Translations under genes and position numbers: made by a program
The notes under the pieces: model-generated
Database searches by the model: none
What the model was told of the DNA's origin: nothing
What the model saw: only the letters and a program-made list of their open reading frames with translations
NCBI GenBank assembly: GCA_025360015.1
Contig: JANYCZ010000022.1
Location: 1-64,000, forward strand
Source of the DNA: Verrucomicrobiota bacterium
GTDB taxonomy: Bacteria; Verrucomicrobiota; Verrucomicrobiia; Verrucomicrobiales; Verrucomicrobiaceae
DNA: 64,000 nt
Reading direction: 5' to 3'
Part shown: positions 43,304-52,024 of the stretch, in pieces
Position numbering within the stretch: position 1 is the stretch's first letter
Layout of the letters: the number at the start of each line of letters is the position of its first letter

Positions 43304-45052
43304 ATGTCCAGGCACGTTCCCGACGATTTCAGTTTCCTGCCGACCGTCGATTCGACGGACGATGAGGACGTGGACAAAGAGACGCTGTGGAAGTCCAAGC
43401 AACCGCCGCCTCAGCGGGAGGCGAATGAGCAGGAGCCTGAACCGGTGGCTGAACACTTGCCTGCGGAAGAGGCCCCCTATGAGGAGCCGGTGTCTGAAGA
43501 GCAGGCTCATGAGGAACAGCCTGCATACGAAGAAGCGGTGCATGAGGAGATCGTAGCCGCTCCACCTGTGGCCCCGGTTTTTGTGAGAGAGCCGCAGCCG
43601 GTGGAGAAGAGCCGGTTGATTGAGCGGGATGCCCCGCGTCCATCGGCAGAGACTTCTCCGAAGAAGGAGGAAGTGCCAGCGGTGAAGGTGCAGCCGCCGG
43701 CCCCAGCACCCGCGCCCCACGCAAAGCTGGAAGACATGGCTGCATCGCCCACACCGCGTGCGCCTCAGCCGGTGCGAATGAACGTGGCACCTGCGGAGAA
43801 TCCACCTGCGGAACCCGGCGCCAAAGTGCTGCCCCGCAGTGATGATGCTTCTGCGGACAAGCCGAAGGAGCTCACTGAGCCCAAGGCAGACCCAGACCTG
43901 AAGCCGTTTGTCGCCCCGAAGCCGCCGGCGGAGGAGCCGCTGGATCCCGAACAAGCCAAAAAGCTGCGCTGGAAAAAACTGGCGGACAAGATCGGTCTGC
44001 GCACGCTGGGCATGAGTGTCGGGGTACATCTGTTCCTGCTGCTGACCGCTGGTTTAATCACCGTGAGCCAGGTGATGGACAAGCAGGTGGACTTTTTACC
44101 CGGTGGCAGTTCGCCGCAGTCGCAGGCCGCTGCCGAAGCCCTGACGCAGAAGGTGCAGACCAAAAAGAATCCCTGGCTGAAGGCCAAGCCGCAGCAGCGT
44201 AAAATCACGGTGCAGTCGCTGTCTGCGGACATCGTCCTTCCGGAGATGCCACCCATGGACATGATGGATTTTTCGAAGATCAACAGCCAGATGAGCATTA
44301 GCAAGGCTGCTTCCATGGGCGCAGGTCAGCCCCTGGGCATGGGAGCGGGAGGCGCGGGCGGCGGCCTGGGGGCCGGCATCGGGCGTGGCGGCAAATTCAG
44401 CTTTGTGGGCCAGACGGCCGTCGGGCGCCGGGTGGTGTTTGTGGTGGATGTCTCGGGCTCCATGTCGAACAGGCTGAAGGGGGAAAATCAGGGAATGTCG
44501 CGGTTTGATCTGCTGAAGAAGGAGCTGATCAAGGCGGTGAAGCAGATCCCGATGGGCACCGCGTACCAGGTGCTGTTTTTCTCCGACTTCGCCTGGCCGC
44601 ACAACGAGGTGGACAGCCGGAACTCGAGCGCGATGGAGAAGTATCGCTGGGAGATCAAATCGGAGGATTACAAGAAGGTGAAAATCCCCTCCTTCAAATA
44701 CATTGTGGCCAATCCGTTTTCGCTGCAGGACAGCGAGAAAATCATCCAAAATTCGGACAATCCTGGAGGCACCAACTGGGGATCCGGACTGCTGATGGCC
44801 CTGAATGCGAACCCGAAACCTGACATCATTTTCTTCATGACCGACGGTGAGCGGCAGGATGAAATGGGCTGGATCGACGTCGTGACGGCTGAAAACAAAC
44901 GCAAGCTGCCGATGACGGTGATTCACACCAGCGTGATGGCGCAGATCGACGCCGCGCGTGAGATGGATTCGCTGGCCAAGCGCAACAACGGCAAGTTCAC
45001 CGTCATCACTGACGATGGCAAGGTCATCAAGGGCGAGGACTTCTTCAAGTGA
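43304..45052 (+). CDS. transmembrane von Willebrand factor A domain protein
   Basis: A 582-aa protein. Residues 1 to about 225 are a Pro/Glu/Ala-rich, probably disordered cytoplasmic region. One membrane segment lies at about 236-258. After a Gly/Met-rich linker (about 320-365) comes a VWA domain from about 375 to the end, with the metal-site motif DVSGS (Asp382, Ser384, Ser386) and the later MTDGERQDE. VWA domains bind protein partners through a divalent cation. Partners and function are unknown. It follows the U32 gene by 85 bases on the same strand and converges with maf. Confidence 0.85.
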   Translation: MSRHVPDDFSFLPTVDSTDDEDVDKETLWKSKQPPPQREANEQEPEPVAEHLPAEEAPYEEPVSEEQAHEEQPAYEEAVHEEIVAAPPVAPVFVREPQPVEKSRLIERDAPRPSAETSPKKEEVPAVKVQPPAPAPAPHAKLEDMAASPTPRAPQPVRMNVAPAENPPAEPGAKVLPRSDDASADKPKELTEPKADPDLKPFVAPKPPAEEPLDPEQAKKLRWKKLADKIGLRTLGMSVGVHLFLLLTAGLITVSQVMDKQVDFLPGGSSPQSQAAAEALTQKVQTKKNPWLKAKPQQRKITVQSLSADIVLPEMPPMDMMDFSKINSQMSISKAASMGAGQPLGMGAGGAGGGLGAGIGRGGKFSFVGQTAVGRRVVFVVDVSGSMSNRLKGENQGMSRFDLLKKELIKAVKQIPMGTAYQVLFFSDFAWPHNEVDSRNSSAMEKYRWEIKSEDYKKVKIPSFKYIVANPFSLQDSEKIIQNSDNPGGTNWGSGLLMALNANPKPDIIFFMTDGERQDEMGWIDVVTAENKRKLPMTVIHTSVMAQIDAAREMDSLAKRNNGKFTVITDDGKVIKGEDFFK

Positions 45053-45116
45053 AGCAGGCGGGCTTATAACGATTTTCGAAACGCATTTGGGAAAAGCGAG
45101 TCAGGAGACGCTCGGC

Positions 45117-45138
45117 GGCGGTTGGAGGACCAACCGCC
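45117..45138. terminator. hairpin between the VWA gene and maf
   Basis: GGCGGTTGG (45117-45125) and CCAACCGCC (45130-45138) form a perfect 9-bp stem with loop AGGA, directly abutting the maf stop. It may terminate both convergent genes. No T-run follows. The motif looks like intergenic elements common in verrucomicrobial genomes, so it may also be a dispersed repeat. Confidence 0.5.
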
Positions 45139-45711
45139 CTACCAATGCTGCAGCTCGTGCAGGGCCGCAGTCACCTCATCCAGCGGCAGGCCGACGACGT
45201 TGGTGAAGGAGCCTGTCATGTGGTCGAGAACCATGTCGGTGCTGGCTTGAATGCCGTAGGCTCCGGCCTTGTCGAGCGGGTTTACCTGGGAATGATAAGC
45301 GCGGATGAGGTCATCCGTCAGTGGCTTGAAGGTGACATGGGTGATGACATGCAGCTCACGGATCACGGCACTTTCAGAGGCAAACACGACTCCGGTGCAG
45401 ACCTCGTGGGTGCGGCCGGAAAGCCGGCGGACCATGTGCAGCGCCTCTTCCATGTCCATAGGTTTGCCCAGGGGATCGCCATCCACATAAACCAAGGTGT
45501 CGGCACCGATGACGAGTGCCTCAGGCCGGGCGCGGCTGACGGCCAAGGCTTTGCGCCGGGCGTTTTCGAGAGTGAGCTGCTCGGGGGTCAGAGCGGCATC
45601 GTGGGCTTCTTCGACCTGAGACAGGACGATTTCGAATTTGAACCCTGCGCGGAGCAGCAGTTCTTCACGGCGCGGAGAGGCGGAGGCAAGGACGAGCGGA
45701 CGCCCGCTCAC
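45139..45711 (-). CDS. maf: Maf family nucleoside triphosphate pyrophosphatase
   Basis: A 190-aa cytosolic Maf protein, which hydrolyses non-canonical or modified nucleoside triphosphates (dTTP/UTP-type in the YhdE group). The opening LVLASASPRREELL, the VIGADTLVYVDG segment with its catalytic Asp, the LGKPMD motif and YGIQ near the end are diagnostic. Translation starts at GTG 45711, overlapping the stop of the small lipoprotein gene (GTGA), so the two form an operon. Confidence 0.93.
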   Translation of the reverse strand: MSGRPLVLASASPRREELLLRAGFKFEIVLSQVEEAHDAALTPEQLTLENARRKALAVSRARPEALVIGADTLVYVDGDPLGKPMDMEEALHMVRRLSGRTHEVCTGVVFASESAVIRELHVITHVTFKPLTDDLIRAYHSQVNPLDKAGAYGIQASTDMVLDHMTGSFTNVVGLPLDEVTAALHELQHW

Positions 45712-45953
45712 GCCCGCTTCTCCACAATGGTCGCGACATCATCCGCGCGGATCACGGCATCCCGCTTGTCCGGCGTGCGGTAGCGGTAGTAGCCGGTCTT
45801 TTCCTGGTACTTGGGCGCGCCCTCACAGGGCACTTCACGCCCGTCCTTGAGCTTGATTTCGTGCGGCGTGGTGGACGCAAACATGCTCGGTACAGAGCAA
45901 GAAACGGTGAAGATGGTGGGCAGGATCAGCAAGAGACGGCGCATGGCGTTCAT
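45708..45953 (-). CDS. small lipoprotein of the YgdI/YgdR (DUF903) type
   Basis: An 81-aa exported protein. The signal sequence ends TVSC, with Cys19 as probable lipidation site. The mature part EIKLKDGREVPCEGAPKYQE, then TGYYRYRTPDKRDAVI and DDVATIVE, fits the small SH3-like DUF903 lipoproteins known from enterobacteria. Function unknown. ATG 45953 is preferred; ATG 45944 is possible. It is the first gene of a pair with maf and is divergent from mtnP. Confidence 0.75.
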   Translation of the reverse strand: MNAMRRLLLILPTIFTVSCSVPSMFASTTPHEIKLKDGREVPCEGAPKYQEKTGYYRYRTPDKRDAVIRADDVATIVEKRA

Positions 45954-46023
45954 GGCGGTAGGTGGAGTAGTAACGACGGTATTCAGACGCGACTTTCGGT
46001 AATTTTGTTCATCCTTCAAGCAA

Positions 46024-46044
46024 GTGACATTTTCAATGTGTCAC
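46024..46044. promoter_or_regulatory. inverted repeat between divergent lipoprotein and mtnP genes
   Basis: GTGACA (46024-46029) and TGTCAC (46039-46044) are perfect inverted arms with a 9-base AT-rich spacer, 45 bases before the mtnP start and in the divergent promoter region. This has the form of an operator for a dimeric regulator; which one is unknown. Confidence 0.35.
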
Positions 46045-46088
46045 AAGGATGTCGGTTGAAGCAGGCTTCATGCCTTCTACCTGTCTGG

Positions 46089-46961
46089 ATGAGTGAAAAT
46101 CTTCCTCCAGCCATCGGTATCATCGGCGGATCCGGCCTGTACGATCTCGAAGGATTTGAAAATCGTGAGGAAATCCACGTGGAGACGCCGTTTGGCCCCC
46201 CCTCGGATGCGCTGGTGACCGGCATGCTGGCTGGACGCCGGGTGTATTTCCTGCCCCGCCACGCGAAGGGGCACCGCATCCTGCCCACTGAGCTGAACCA
46301 CCGCGCCAATCTCTGGGCGCTGCGCAGTCTGAATGTGCGCTGGATCATCGCCGTCACTGCCGTGGGCAGTTTGCAGGAGCAGTACCACCCGCGCGACATC
46401 GTGCTGCCGGATCAGTTTTTTGACCGCACGAGCCGCCGGGATCAGCACACCTTTTTTGGCCAAGGGATCGTGGCGCATGTGGCGTTTGGCGACCCTATTT
46501 CAGACGGCCTGCGCACGCTGCTGCATGAGGCCGCCGTGGCGCAGGGGCGCAAGGTTCACAATGGCGGCACCTACGTCTGCATGGATGGTCCTGCCTTCTC
46601 CACCCGGGCTGAATCCAACGCGCACCGGCAGCTTGGCTTTGATGTCATCGGCATGACGAACCTGCCTGAGGCGAAGCTGGCCCGCGAGGCGGAGATCGCT
46701 CTCGCCACCCTGGCGATGATCACGGATTACGACTGCTGGAAGGTGGAGGAGGAAGCCGTCACCGCCGAGTCCGTGATCGCTCATTTGCATGCGAATGTGG
46801 CTGCCGCGAAAGCCATCCTCGCGCACGTCATTCCCAATATCCCTGCGGAACCGAACTGGCCGGAGCACCGTGCGCTGGACTGTGCCTTGATGACGGACCG
46901 CAAACTTTGGCCCGAGCAGACGGTGGAAAATCTGCGGCCGATCTTGCAGCGGTTTCTGTGA
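46089..46961 (+). CDS. mtnP: S-methyl-5'-thioadenosine phosphorylase
   Basis: A cytosolic enzyme of 290 aa that cleaves methylthioadenosine to adenine and 5-methylthioribose-1-phosphate in methionine salvage. The opening AIGIIGGSGLYDLEGF, the FLPRHAKGHRILPTELNHRA segment, the CMDGPAFSTRAES stretch and MTNLPEAKLAREAEI followed by YDCW are typical of MTAP rather than purine nucleoside phosphorylase. ATG 46089 gives the family length; the upstream frame runs through the lipoprotein gene and is not used. Confidence 0.92.
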   Translation: MSENLPPAIGIIGGSGLYDLEGFENREEIHVETPFGPPSDALVTGMLAGRRVYFLPRHAKGHRILPTELNHRANLWALRSLNVRWIIAVTAVGSLQEQYHPRDIVLPDQFFDRTSRRDQHTFFGQGIVAHVAFGDPISDGLRTLLHEAAVAQGRKVHNGGTYVCMDGPAFSTRAESNAHRQLGFDVIGMTNLPEAKLAREAEIALATLAMITDYDCWKVEEEAVTAESVIAHLHANVAAAKAILAHVIPNIPAEPNWPEHRALDCALMTDRKLWPEQTVENLRPILQRFL

Positions 46962-46968
46962 GAGGGGA

Positions 46969-47811
46969 TCAATCCTCCATCAGTTTCACGGCGAGGCGGC
47001 GCATGAACTGGCGCTCCTGCAGCATGCCGATGCGTTCGTAGGCCTCGTCGAGATTGCGCAGGATGCGCAGCAGCGTGGCCTCGGCGGTGGCGGGTTCGTG
47101 AATGAGGTCTTCCATGCCGGGATTGGCGGCAGGGTGGTGTTTGGCCACGTCGGCGGCCAGCATGAAGCGCCCGCGATTGAAGCAGTCCACCAGCCAGGTC
47201 TTGTCGCGGTATTTGACGCGGGAGAGGAAGTGACCGGGGAAATTGCAGCCTTCGATTTCGAGGCCGAAGCGGTGGCCCAGCAGGCGAAAGAGGCAGCAGA
47301 GGCTGATGGGATTGCCCAGGCCGGTGTCCAGCACCCAGAAGAGGTTGCTGTTGGCGGGTGAGTAGTAGTCCTTGCTGTTGCCACGGAAGCGGGTGACGCC
47401 ATTGTGAGAGGCGAAGAGCCACTGCGCCAGCTCATGCGCATCCATGCGGCCTTTTTCGGCAAAGGCTTCTTCCGCCATGGCATCGAGACGTTTGGCCAGA
47501 TCGGCGGACTGGGTTTTCCAGCCGTTGAGGAAGCCAGAAAGCTGGCTCAGGCCTTCTTCAAGCTGCGCGTCCGGGCCGTCCATCCAGCGCCAGCGCATCC
47601 AGGTTTCTTCAAGTTCGGTGCGGCGTGCGGGCTCAAGCATCTGCGCCACCAGCTTTTCCTCATCGGCAGACAGCGGGGTCTCCAGGGTTTCGATGTGCTG
47701 CGGCAGCTCGCGCCGCATGCCATTGAGCTCCTGCCGCACGGCCTGGCGCACGACTTCGGAGTCGTCGTCGAGCAGTTTGATGAGATGGCTCAGATGAGCG
47801 GTCGCGGGCAT
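46969..47811 (-). CDS. SirB1-like transglutaminase-fold protein
   Basis: A 280-aa protein of the SirB1/transglutaminase-core-2 type. The core segment is NLFWVLDTGLGNPISLCCLF (Cys in the position of the catalytic residue), followed by GLEIEGCNFPGHFLSRV with the His, and DCFNRG with the Asp. The N-terminal 90 residues are helical and start like HEAT-type repeats. Activity is not established for the family. ATG 47811 is used; ATG 47847 would only add an unlikely N-terminus. It converges with mtnP across seven bases. Confidence 0.82.
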   Translation of the reverse strand: MPATAHLSHLIKLLDDDSEVVRQAVRQELNGMRRELPQHIETLETPLSADEEKLVAQMLEPARRTELEETWMRWRWMDGPDAQLEEGLSQLSGFLNGWKTQSADLAKRLDAMAEEAFAEKGRMDAHELAQWLFASHNGVTRFRGNSKDYYSPANSNLFWVLDTGLGNPISLCCLFRLLGHRFGLEIEGCNFPGHFLSRVKYRDKTWLVDCFNRGRFMLAADVAKHHPAANPGMEDLIHEPATAEATLLRILRNLDEAYERIGMLQERQFMRRLAVKLMED

Positions 47812-47940
47812 TCTCAGTTGATAACATGAGCCGCCTACCGGGCGCAATCATGATTTTGCGTCCCTCCAGCATTTTGAGAGGCTGCCCATTCTCAAAAGTA
47901 TGGGGTTGTTTCGAGCCTGGGCAGGCTGGATAAAGGCGGC

Positions 47941-48867
47941 ATGACGGAACTTTGTAACGCTCACACGCATCTCGAATTGAGCGATCTGGGTCGGGTCTGC
48001 CCGCAAACACCGACAAGTTTTCCCAACTGGGTGGGGGGGCTCGTCTGGAGCGTGCGAAACCGCAAGCTGGAGCAATACCGGGCGGCGGTCATGCTGGGCA
48101 TTGAGGCATTGCAGGCATGCGGCACCTCGCATGTCCATGACATCACGAACACCTGGGTGAGCGTGGAGCCTCTGCTGAATTCGGGATTGCAGGGGTGTGT
48201 TTATCTGGAGGTGCTGGGACAAAAGCGGGAGCGCGGGCTTGAACGCCTCAAGGAAGCCACAGGCAGGATCACGGATCTCCGCCGTGCGCATGCGGGTAAT
48301 CCCATGCGCGTCGGACTGTCTTTGCATTCCACCTGGTCCTGCCATCCCGACATGCTGCGCCAGGGGGCTGAATGGTGCAGGGAAAACAAGGTGCCGCTGT
48401 GCATTCATGTGGCCGAGTCTCCGGCGGAGACAGAGATGCTGCTGACGGGGGGCGTCAAGGAACTGGGATGGATCCGGACGCAGATCGGCAGATCGCTGAG
48501 CATGCTGCCGATGAGCGCCCCTAGGTTGCGCCCGGTCCCTTATCTTGCGGTTTTGGGGGTGCTGGACGCACGACCGCTGCTGGTGCATGCCGTTCAGGTG
48601 GATGACGAAGAGATCGACACTCTTGCCCGTGCCCGGTGCGCGGTTGTGCATTGCCCACGTTCCAACGCGCTGCTTTCCTGTGGCCGAATGCGGCTGGAAG
48701 CTTTTCTGGCGGCAGAAGTCCCGGTGTATTTGGGGACGGACAGCCGGGCCAGCAGCCCTGATCTGGATATTCGCGCTGAGGCCGCCGCAGCCAAAAGAAT
48801 GCAGACTGGCAAGGTCGATGCTGAGAAAATCGACGCGATGCTTGCTCCACTGAACTCAGAACCTTGA
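47941..48867 (+). CDS. amidohydrolase family protein, possible aminofutalosine deaminase
   Basis: A 308-aa metal-dependent amidohydrolase. The zinc motif NAHTHLE has His8 and His10, followed by HVAES (metal His, Glu), a further His in LLVHAVQVDD and Asp in GTDSRASS. The very short N-terminus, with the HxH at the start, and NAHTHLELS are reminiscent of aminofutalosine deaminases of the futalosine menaquinone pathway, but adenosine-type or other deaminases are equally possible. No other menaquinone gene is near. A methyltransferase gene follows after 90 bases. Confidence 0.75.
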   Translation: MTELCNAHTHLELSDLGRVCPQTPTSFPNWVGGLVWSVRNRKLEQYRAAVMLGIEALQACGTSHVHDITNTWVSVEPLLNSGLQGCVYLEVLGQKRERGLERLKEATGRITDLRRAHAGNPMRVGLSLHSTWSCHPDMLRQGAEWCRENKVPLCIHVAESPAETEMLLTGGVKELGWIRTQIGRSLSMLPMSAPRLRPVPYLAVLGVLDARPLLVHAVQVDDEEIDTLARARCAVVHCPRSNALLSCGRMRLEAFLAAEVPVYLGTDSRASSPDLDIRAEAAAAKRMQTGKVDAEKIDAMLAPLNSEP

Positions 48868-48957
48868 TGATTTCACGCCGCCAAAGGCCTTTTTTCGGCA
48901 AGACTTGATTCCCCTCGAAATGGGGTTCATCTCAAGCATGACGCACCCTGACAGTTT

Positions 48958-49626
48958 ATGGAAATGACCTACTTACCGGCCCGGCAATTATATCGAGAAT
49001 GGGCCGCGACCTATGATGATCCCACCAACCCTTTGATCGAAGCGGAGGGCAAGGTGCTCGCTGGAATCATTGGTGATGTCGAAGGCAAGAGGGTGCTGGA
49101 TCTTGGCTGCGGCACCGGTCGTCATGCGATCTTGCTGGCGAGAGCGGGGGCTCTGGTCACCGGCGTGGATTTTTCGGATGAAATGCTGGCGGTGGGGCGA
49201 GAGAACGCGGCGGGTCTTGATGTGACATTCATCAACGGGGAACTGGGGGCGGTGCCACTGCAGGAGCCGTTTGATCTCGTGCTTTGCAGCCTCGTGCTCA
49301 GCCATGTTCCAAGCCTCCTGCCGGCGATGAAGGAAATGTCCCGCCTGACGCGTCCGGGCGGGAGGATCATCATCACCGACCTGCGGACAGATCACTGGTT
49401 CCGGAAGACCAAAAAAATCAGGAAATTTGGCAGCTATCTCACGGATGCCTACAAGCACACTTTGGTCGATTACCAGGCTGCTTTTGAAGCCTCCAGCGTG
49501 AACCTGGAGCAACTGACCAAGATCTATTTTGATGATGCCATTGTGGCGAGGCGGCGATGGTTTTTTTACCTGAAGTACATCGCGGTGGGGTATGCCTTTG
49601 AAATTTCCAAGCCAGCAGCGTCTTGA
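48958..49626 (+). CDS. class I SAM-dependent methyltransferase
   Basis: A 222-aa Rossmann-fold methyltransferase. Motif I is VLDLGCGTGRHAI (residues 46-58), the acidic loop is VTGVDFSDEML, and LVLCSLVLSHV is the typical motif-IV strand. The C-terminal part, with basic and aromatic residues, may bind the substrate, which is unknown. It is not coupled to the amidohydrolase gene. purT converges from downstream. Confidence 0.85.
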   Translation: MEMTYLPARQLYREWAATYDDPTNPLIEAEGKVLAGIIGDVEGKRVLDLGCGTGRHAILLARAGALVTGVDFSDEMLAVGRENAAGLDVTFINGELGAVPLQEPFDLVLCSLVLSHVPSLLPAMKEMSRLTRPGGRIIITDLRTDHWFRKTKKIRKFGSYLTDAYKHTLVDYQAAFEASSVNLEQLTKIYFDDAIVARRRWFFYLKYIAVGYAFEISKPAAS

Positions 49627-49706
49627 AAATGGCCATGGAGGACATCTCTGGATAGGGGTGCTTTTTATAGAACCTCACTGGCAGCGCAGCCGGTTTGTTT
49701 GGTTGA

Positions 49707-49736
49707 TTCAGGCGAGTCACGCCAGATCCGCCTGAA
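49707..49736. terminator. possible bidirectional hairpin between methyltransferase and purT
   Basis: TTCAGGCG (49707-49714) and CGCCTGAA (49729-49736) pair perfectly over 8 bp with a 14-base loop, in the short region between two convergent genes and adjoining the purT stop. No T-run follows, so it is only a candidate. Confidence 0.35.
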
Positions 49737-50918
49737 CTATAGGCGGATTTCCATGGCCTTGGCGGCGCGGTGGGCTTTGGCGCGGGCTTCGTTGATGGTT
49801 TCGGCGCGGGCGAGGGTGACGGCCATGCGGCGCTGGCCGCTGACGCTGGGCTTGCCGAAGAGGCGGACCTGGGTGTCGGGCTCGGCGAGGACTTGATCGA
49901 GCGCGCCGAACTGGACGTTGGCGGATTCACCTTCCACGAGGACGGCGCAGCTCGCGCTGGGGCCGTGCTGGTGGATGTTGGGAATGGGGAGGCCGAGGAT
50001 GGCGCGGACGTGGAGGGCGAACTCGCTGAGGTCCTGGGAGATGAGGGTGACGAGACCGGTGTCATGGGGGCGGGGGGAGACTTCGCTGAAGATGACGTCG
50101 TCGCCTTTGATGAACATCTCGACGCCGAAGAGGCCGCGGCCGCCGAGGGCCTGGGTGATTGCCCCGGCCATGTGTTCGGCGGATTCGAGGGCTTTTTTGG
50201 ACATGGGGTGCGGCTGCCAGGACTCGCGGTAGTCGCCTTTGATCTGGGTGTGGCCGACGGGGGCGCAGAAGGAGGTGCCGCCGGTGTGGAGGACGGTGAG
50301 CATGGTGATCTCGTAGTCGAACTCGACGAAGCCTTCGACGATGACCTTGCCCTTGCCGGCGCGGCCGCCTTCCTGGGCGTATTGCCAGGAGTGGGCGATG
50401 TCGGCCTCGGTTTTGACGACGCTCTGGCCTTTGCCGGAGCTGCTCATGATGGGCTTGACGACGCAAGGCATGCCTATTTTTTCGATGGCGGCGCGGAATT
50501 CCTCCTCGGTGGCGGCAAAGATGTAGGGAGAGGTTTTGAGGCCGAGCTCCTCTGCGGCGAGGCGGCGGATGCCTTCGCGGTTCATGGTGAGCTTGGCGGC
50601 GCGGGCGGTGGGGACGACGCGGAAGCCTTCGTTTTCGAGGTCCAGGAGGGTGTCGGTGGCGATGGCCTCGATCTCGGGGACGATGCAGTCGGGCTTTTCC
50701 ACTTCAACGATGCGGCGGAGGGCCTCGCCATCGAGCATGGAGATGATGTGGCTGCAGTGGGCGACCTGCATGGCGGGGGCATTCGCGTAGCGATCCACGG
50801 CGATGACTTCGCAGCCGAGGCGCTGGAGCTCGATGACGACTTCTTTGCCCAGTTCCCCGGAGCCGAGGAGCATGACTTTGGTGGCGGAGGAGGAAAGGGG
50901 GGTGCCGATGCGGGACAT
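49737..50918 (-). CDS. purT: formate-dependent phosphoribosylglycinamide formyltransferase
   Basis: PurT, 393 aa, an ATP-grasp enzyme that formylates GAR with formate and ATP in purine synthesis. Signatures are [20 protein letters not shown], the [13 protein letters not shown] segment, [14 protein letters not shown] (ATP-grasp), and [14 protein letters not shown] with metal-binding residues. Length matches E. coli PurT (392 aa). ATG 50918 gives the standard N-terminus. It is divergent from comF. Confidence 0.95.
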   Translation of the reverse strand: MSRIGTPLSSSATKVMLLGSGELGKEVVIELQRLGCEVIAVDRYANAPAMQVAHCSHIISMLDGEALRRIVEVEKPDCIVPEIEAIATDTLLDLENEGFRVVPTARAAKLTMNREGIRRLAAEELGLKTSPYIFAATEEEFRAAIEKIGMPCVVKPIMSSSGKGQSVVKTEADIAHSWQYAQEGGRAGKGKVIVEGFVEFDYEITMLTVLHTGGTSFCAPVGHTQIKGDYRESWQPHPMSKKALESAEHMAGAITQALGGRGLFGVEMFIKGDDVIFSEVSPRPHDTGLVTLISQDLSEFALHVRAILGLPIPNIHQHGPSASCAVLVEGESANVQFGALDQVLAEPDTQVRLFGKPSVSGQRRMAVTLARAETINEARAKAHRAAKAMEIRL

Positions 50919-50968
50919 GGCTGCATTTAGGCTTGCAGTTGGCGGGCATCAAGGGGGGAGCGGAATTT

Positions 50969-51008
50969 ACGGTTGTTTACCGTTGTTGACGGTGGCTGAA
51001 CGGTTGTT
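50969..51008. repeat. short repeats CGGTTGTT between purT and comF
   Basis: ACGGTTGTT at 50969-50977 and 51000-51008 and CCGTTGTTG at 50980-50988, with ACCGTTGTTGACGGT forming an inverted repeat at 50979-50993. The position in the purT/comF divergent promoter region suggests a regulatory site, but nothing is known. Confidence 0.3.
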
Positions 51009-51093
51009 GGGGGGACAATCAGACCGTGAGACTTGGGGATGGAGACGGAGCGGGCTTTGATTTGCGGTCATTTCTCTGCATCCGTGCGGCCTC

Positions 51094-51879
51094 ATGTCCT
51101 TTCCCGGTCCTCCAGTTCCATCGCGTACGCAGCAGCTGCTGCGGCCGGTGTGGCAGGCGTGGGTGGATCTGGTGTATCCGCGACTGTGTTGCGTGTGCAA
51201 GGTGCCGGTGGATGAGGGGTGGTTTTGCGAGGGGTGCGCAGGTGAGCTCCCGATGGTGGAGGCACCGTACTGCAAGGTGTGCGGGGAGGTGTATGAGGGA
51301 GCGCTGACGCGGGAGTTTCGCTGTATGAATTGCAGCGGGCGGCGGCTGGAGTTTGAGTTTGCGGTGGCGGCCTGCCATGCGGAGGGGGCGATGCGGGAAC
51401 TGATTCATCAGTTCAAGTATGAGCGCCGCCTGCACCTGCGCGGGGCGCTGGCGGCGCTGATGCTGCGCACGCTGGAGGAGGAACCGCGGCTAGCGCGGGA
51501 AAATCTGGCGGAGTGGCTGCTGGTGCCGGTGCCGCTGCATCGCAGCCGGGAGGCGGAACGGGAGTTTAACCAAAGCTGGGAACTGTGCCTGCGGCTGTCG
51601 CGCCTGACGGGGATCCCGGCGGCGAAAGCGCTGCTGCGGACGCGGGAGACGGAGCAGCAGGCGGGGCTGAGCCGGAACGAGCGGCTGAAAAACCTGCGCG
51701 GGGCCTTTGCGGTGCGCCCTGCGGGGCGCTGGCGCGCGGAGATCAAGCTGCAGGGGCGGCGCATCCTGCTGGTGGACGATGTTTTCACCACAGGAGCCAC
51801 GACGAGCGAATGCGCCCGGGTTTTACGGCGGGAGGGTGGCGCAGAAAAAGTGGTGGTCATCACCGCAACACGCGGCTAG
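51094..51879 (+). CDS. comF: ComF family protein (phosphoribosyltransferase fold)
   Basis: A 261-aa ComF/GntX-type protein. The N-terminal part holds Cys pairs (CCVC, CEGC, CKVC, CMNC) of two zinc-binding sites. The C-terminal part is a phosphoribosyltransferase-like domain with the PRPP motif LVDDVFTTGATTSE. In naturally competent bacteria ComF takes part in DNA uptake; here the role is inferred by family. It begins at ATG 51094 and ends about 145 bases before accD on the same strand. Confidence 0.88.
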   Translation: MSFPGPPVPSRTQQLLRPVWQAWVDLVYPRLCCVCKVPVDEGWFCEGCAGELPMVEAPYCKVCGEVYEGALTREFRCMNCSGRRLEFEFAVAACHAEGAMRELIHQFKYERRLHLRGALAALMLRTLEEEPRLARENLAEWLLVPVPLHRSREAEREFNQSWELCLRLSRLTGIPAAKALLRTRETEQQAGLSRNERLKNLRGAFAVRPAGRWRAEIKLQGRRILLVDDVFTTGATTSECARVLRREGGAEKVVVITATRG

Positions 51880-52024
51880 GATCGTTGCCGCGTCCGACTT
51901 AGGCGGACCTGACAGTGCGAACGCCGGGTGGTTTCCCCCATCTGGCAACTCCTGCGACATGCGATTCGGGGAGGCGCATCCATCAGGCCTGACTGGGCAG
52001 GATGCCCACACCGACCGACCTACC

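Noticed and set aside
48886-48933. Short stems near CCAAAGGCC followed by a T-run, as a terminator
   Set aside because: The stem is only three to five base pairs and does not stand directly before the T-run in a convincing way.
49770-50930. 386-codon plus-strand frame opposite purT
   Set aside because: Gly/Asp/Ala-rich shadow of a clear purT gene.
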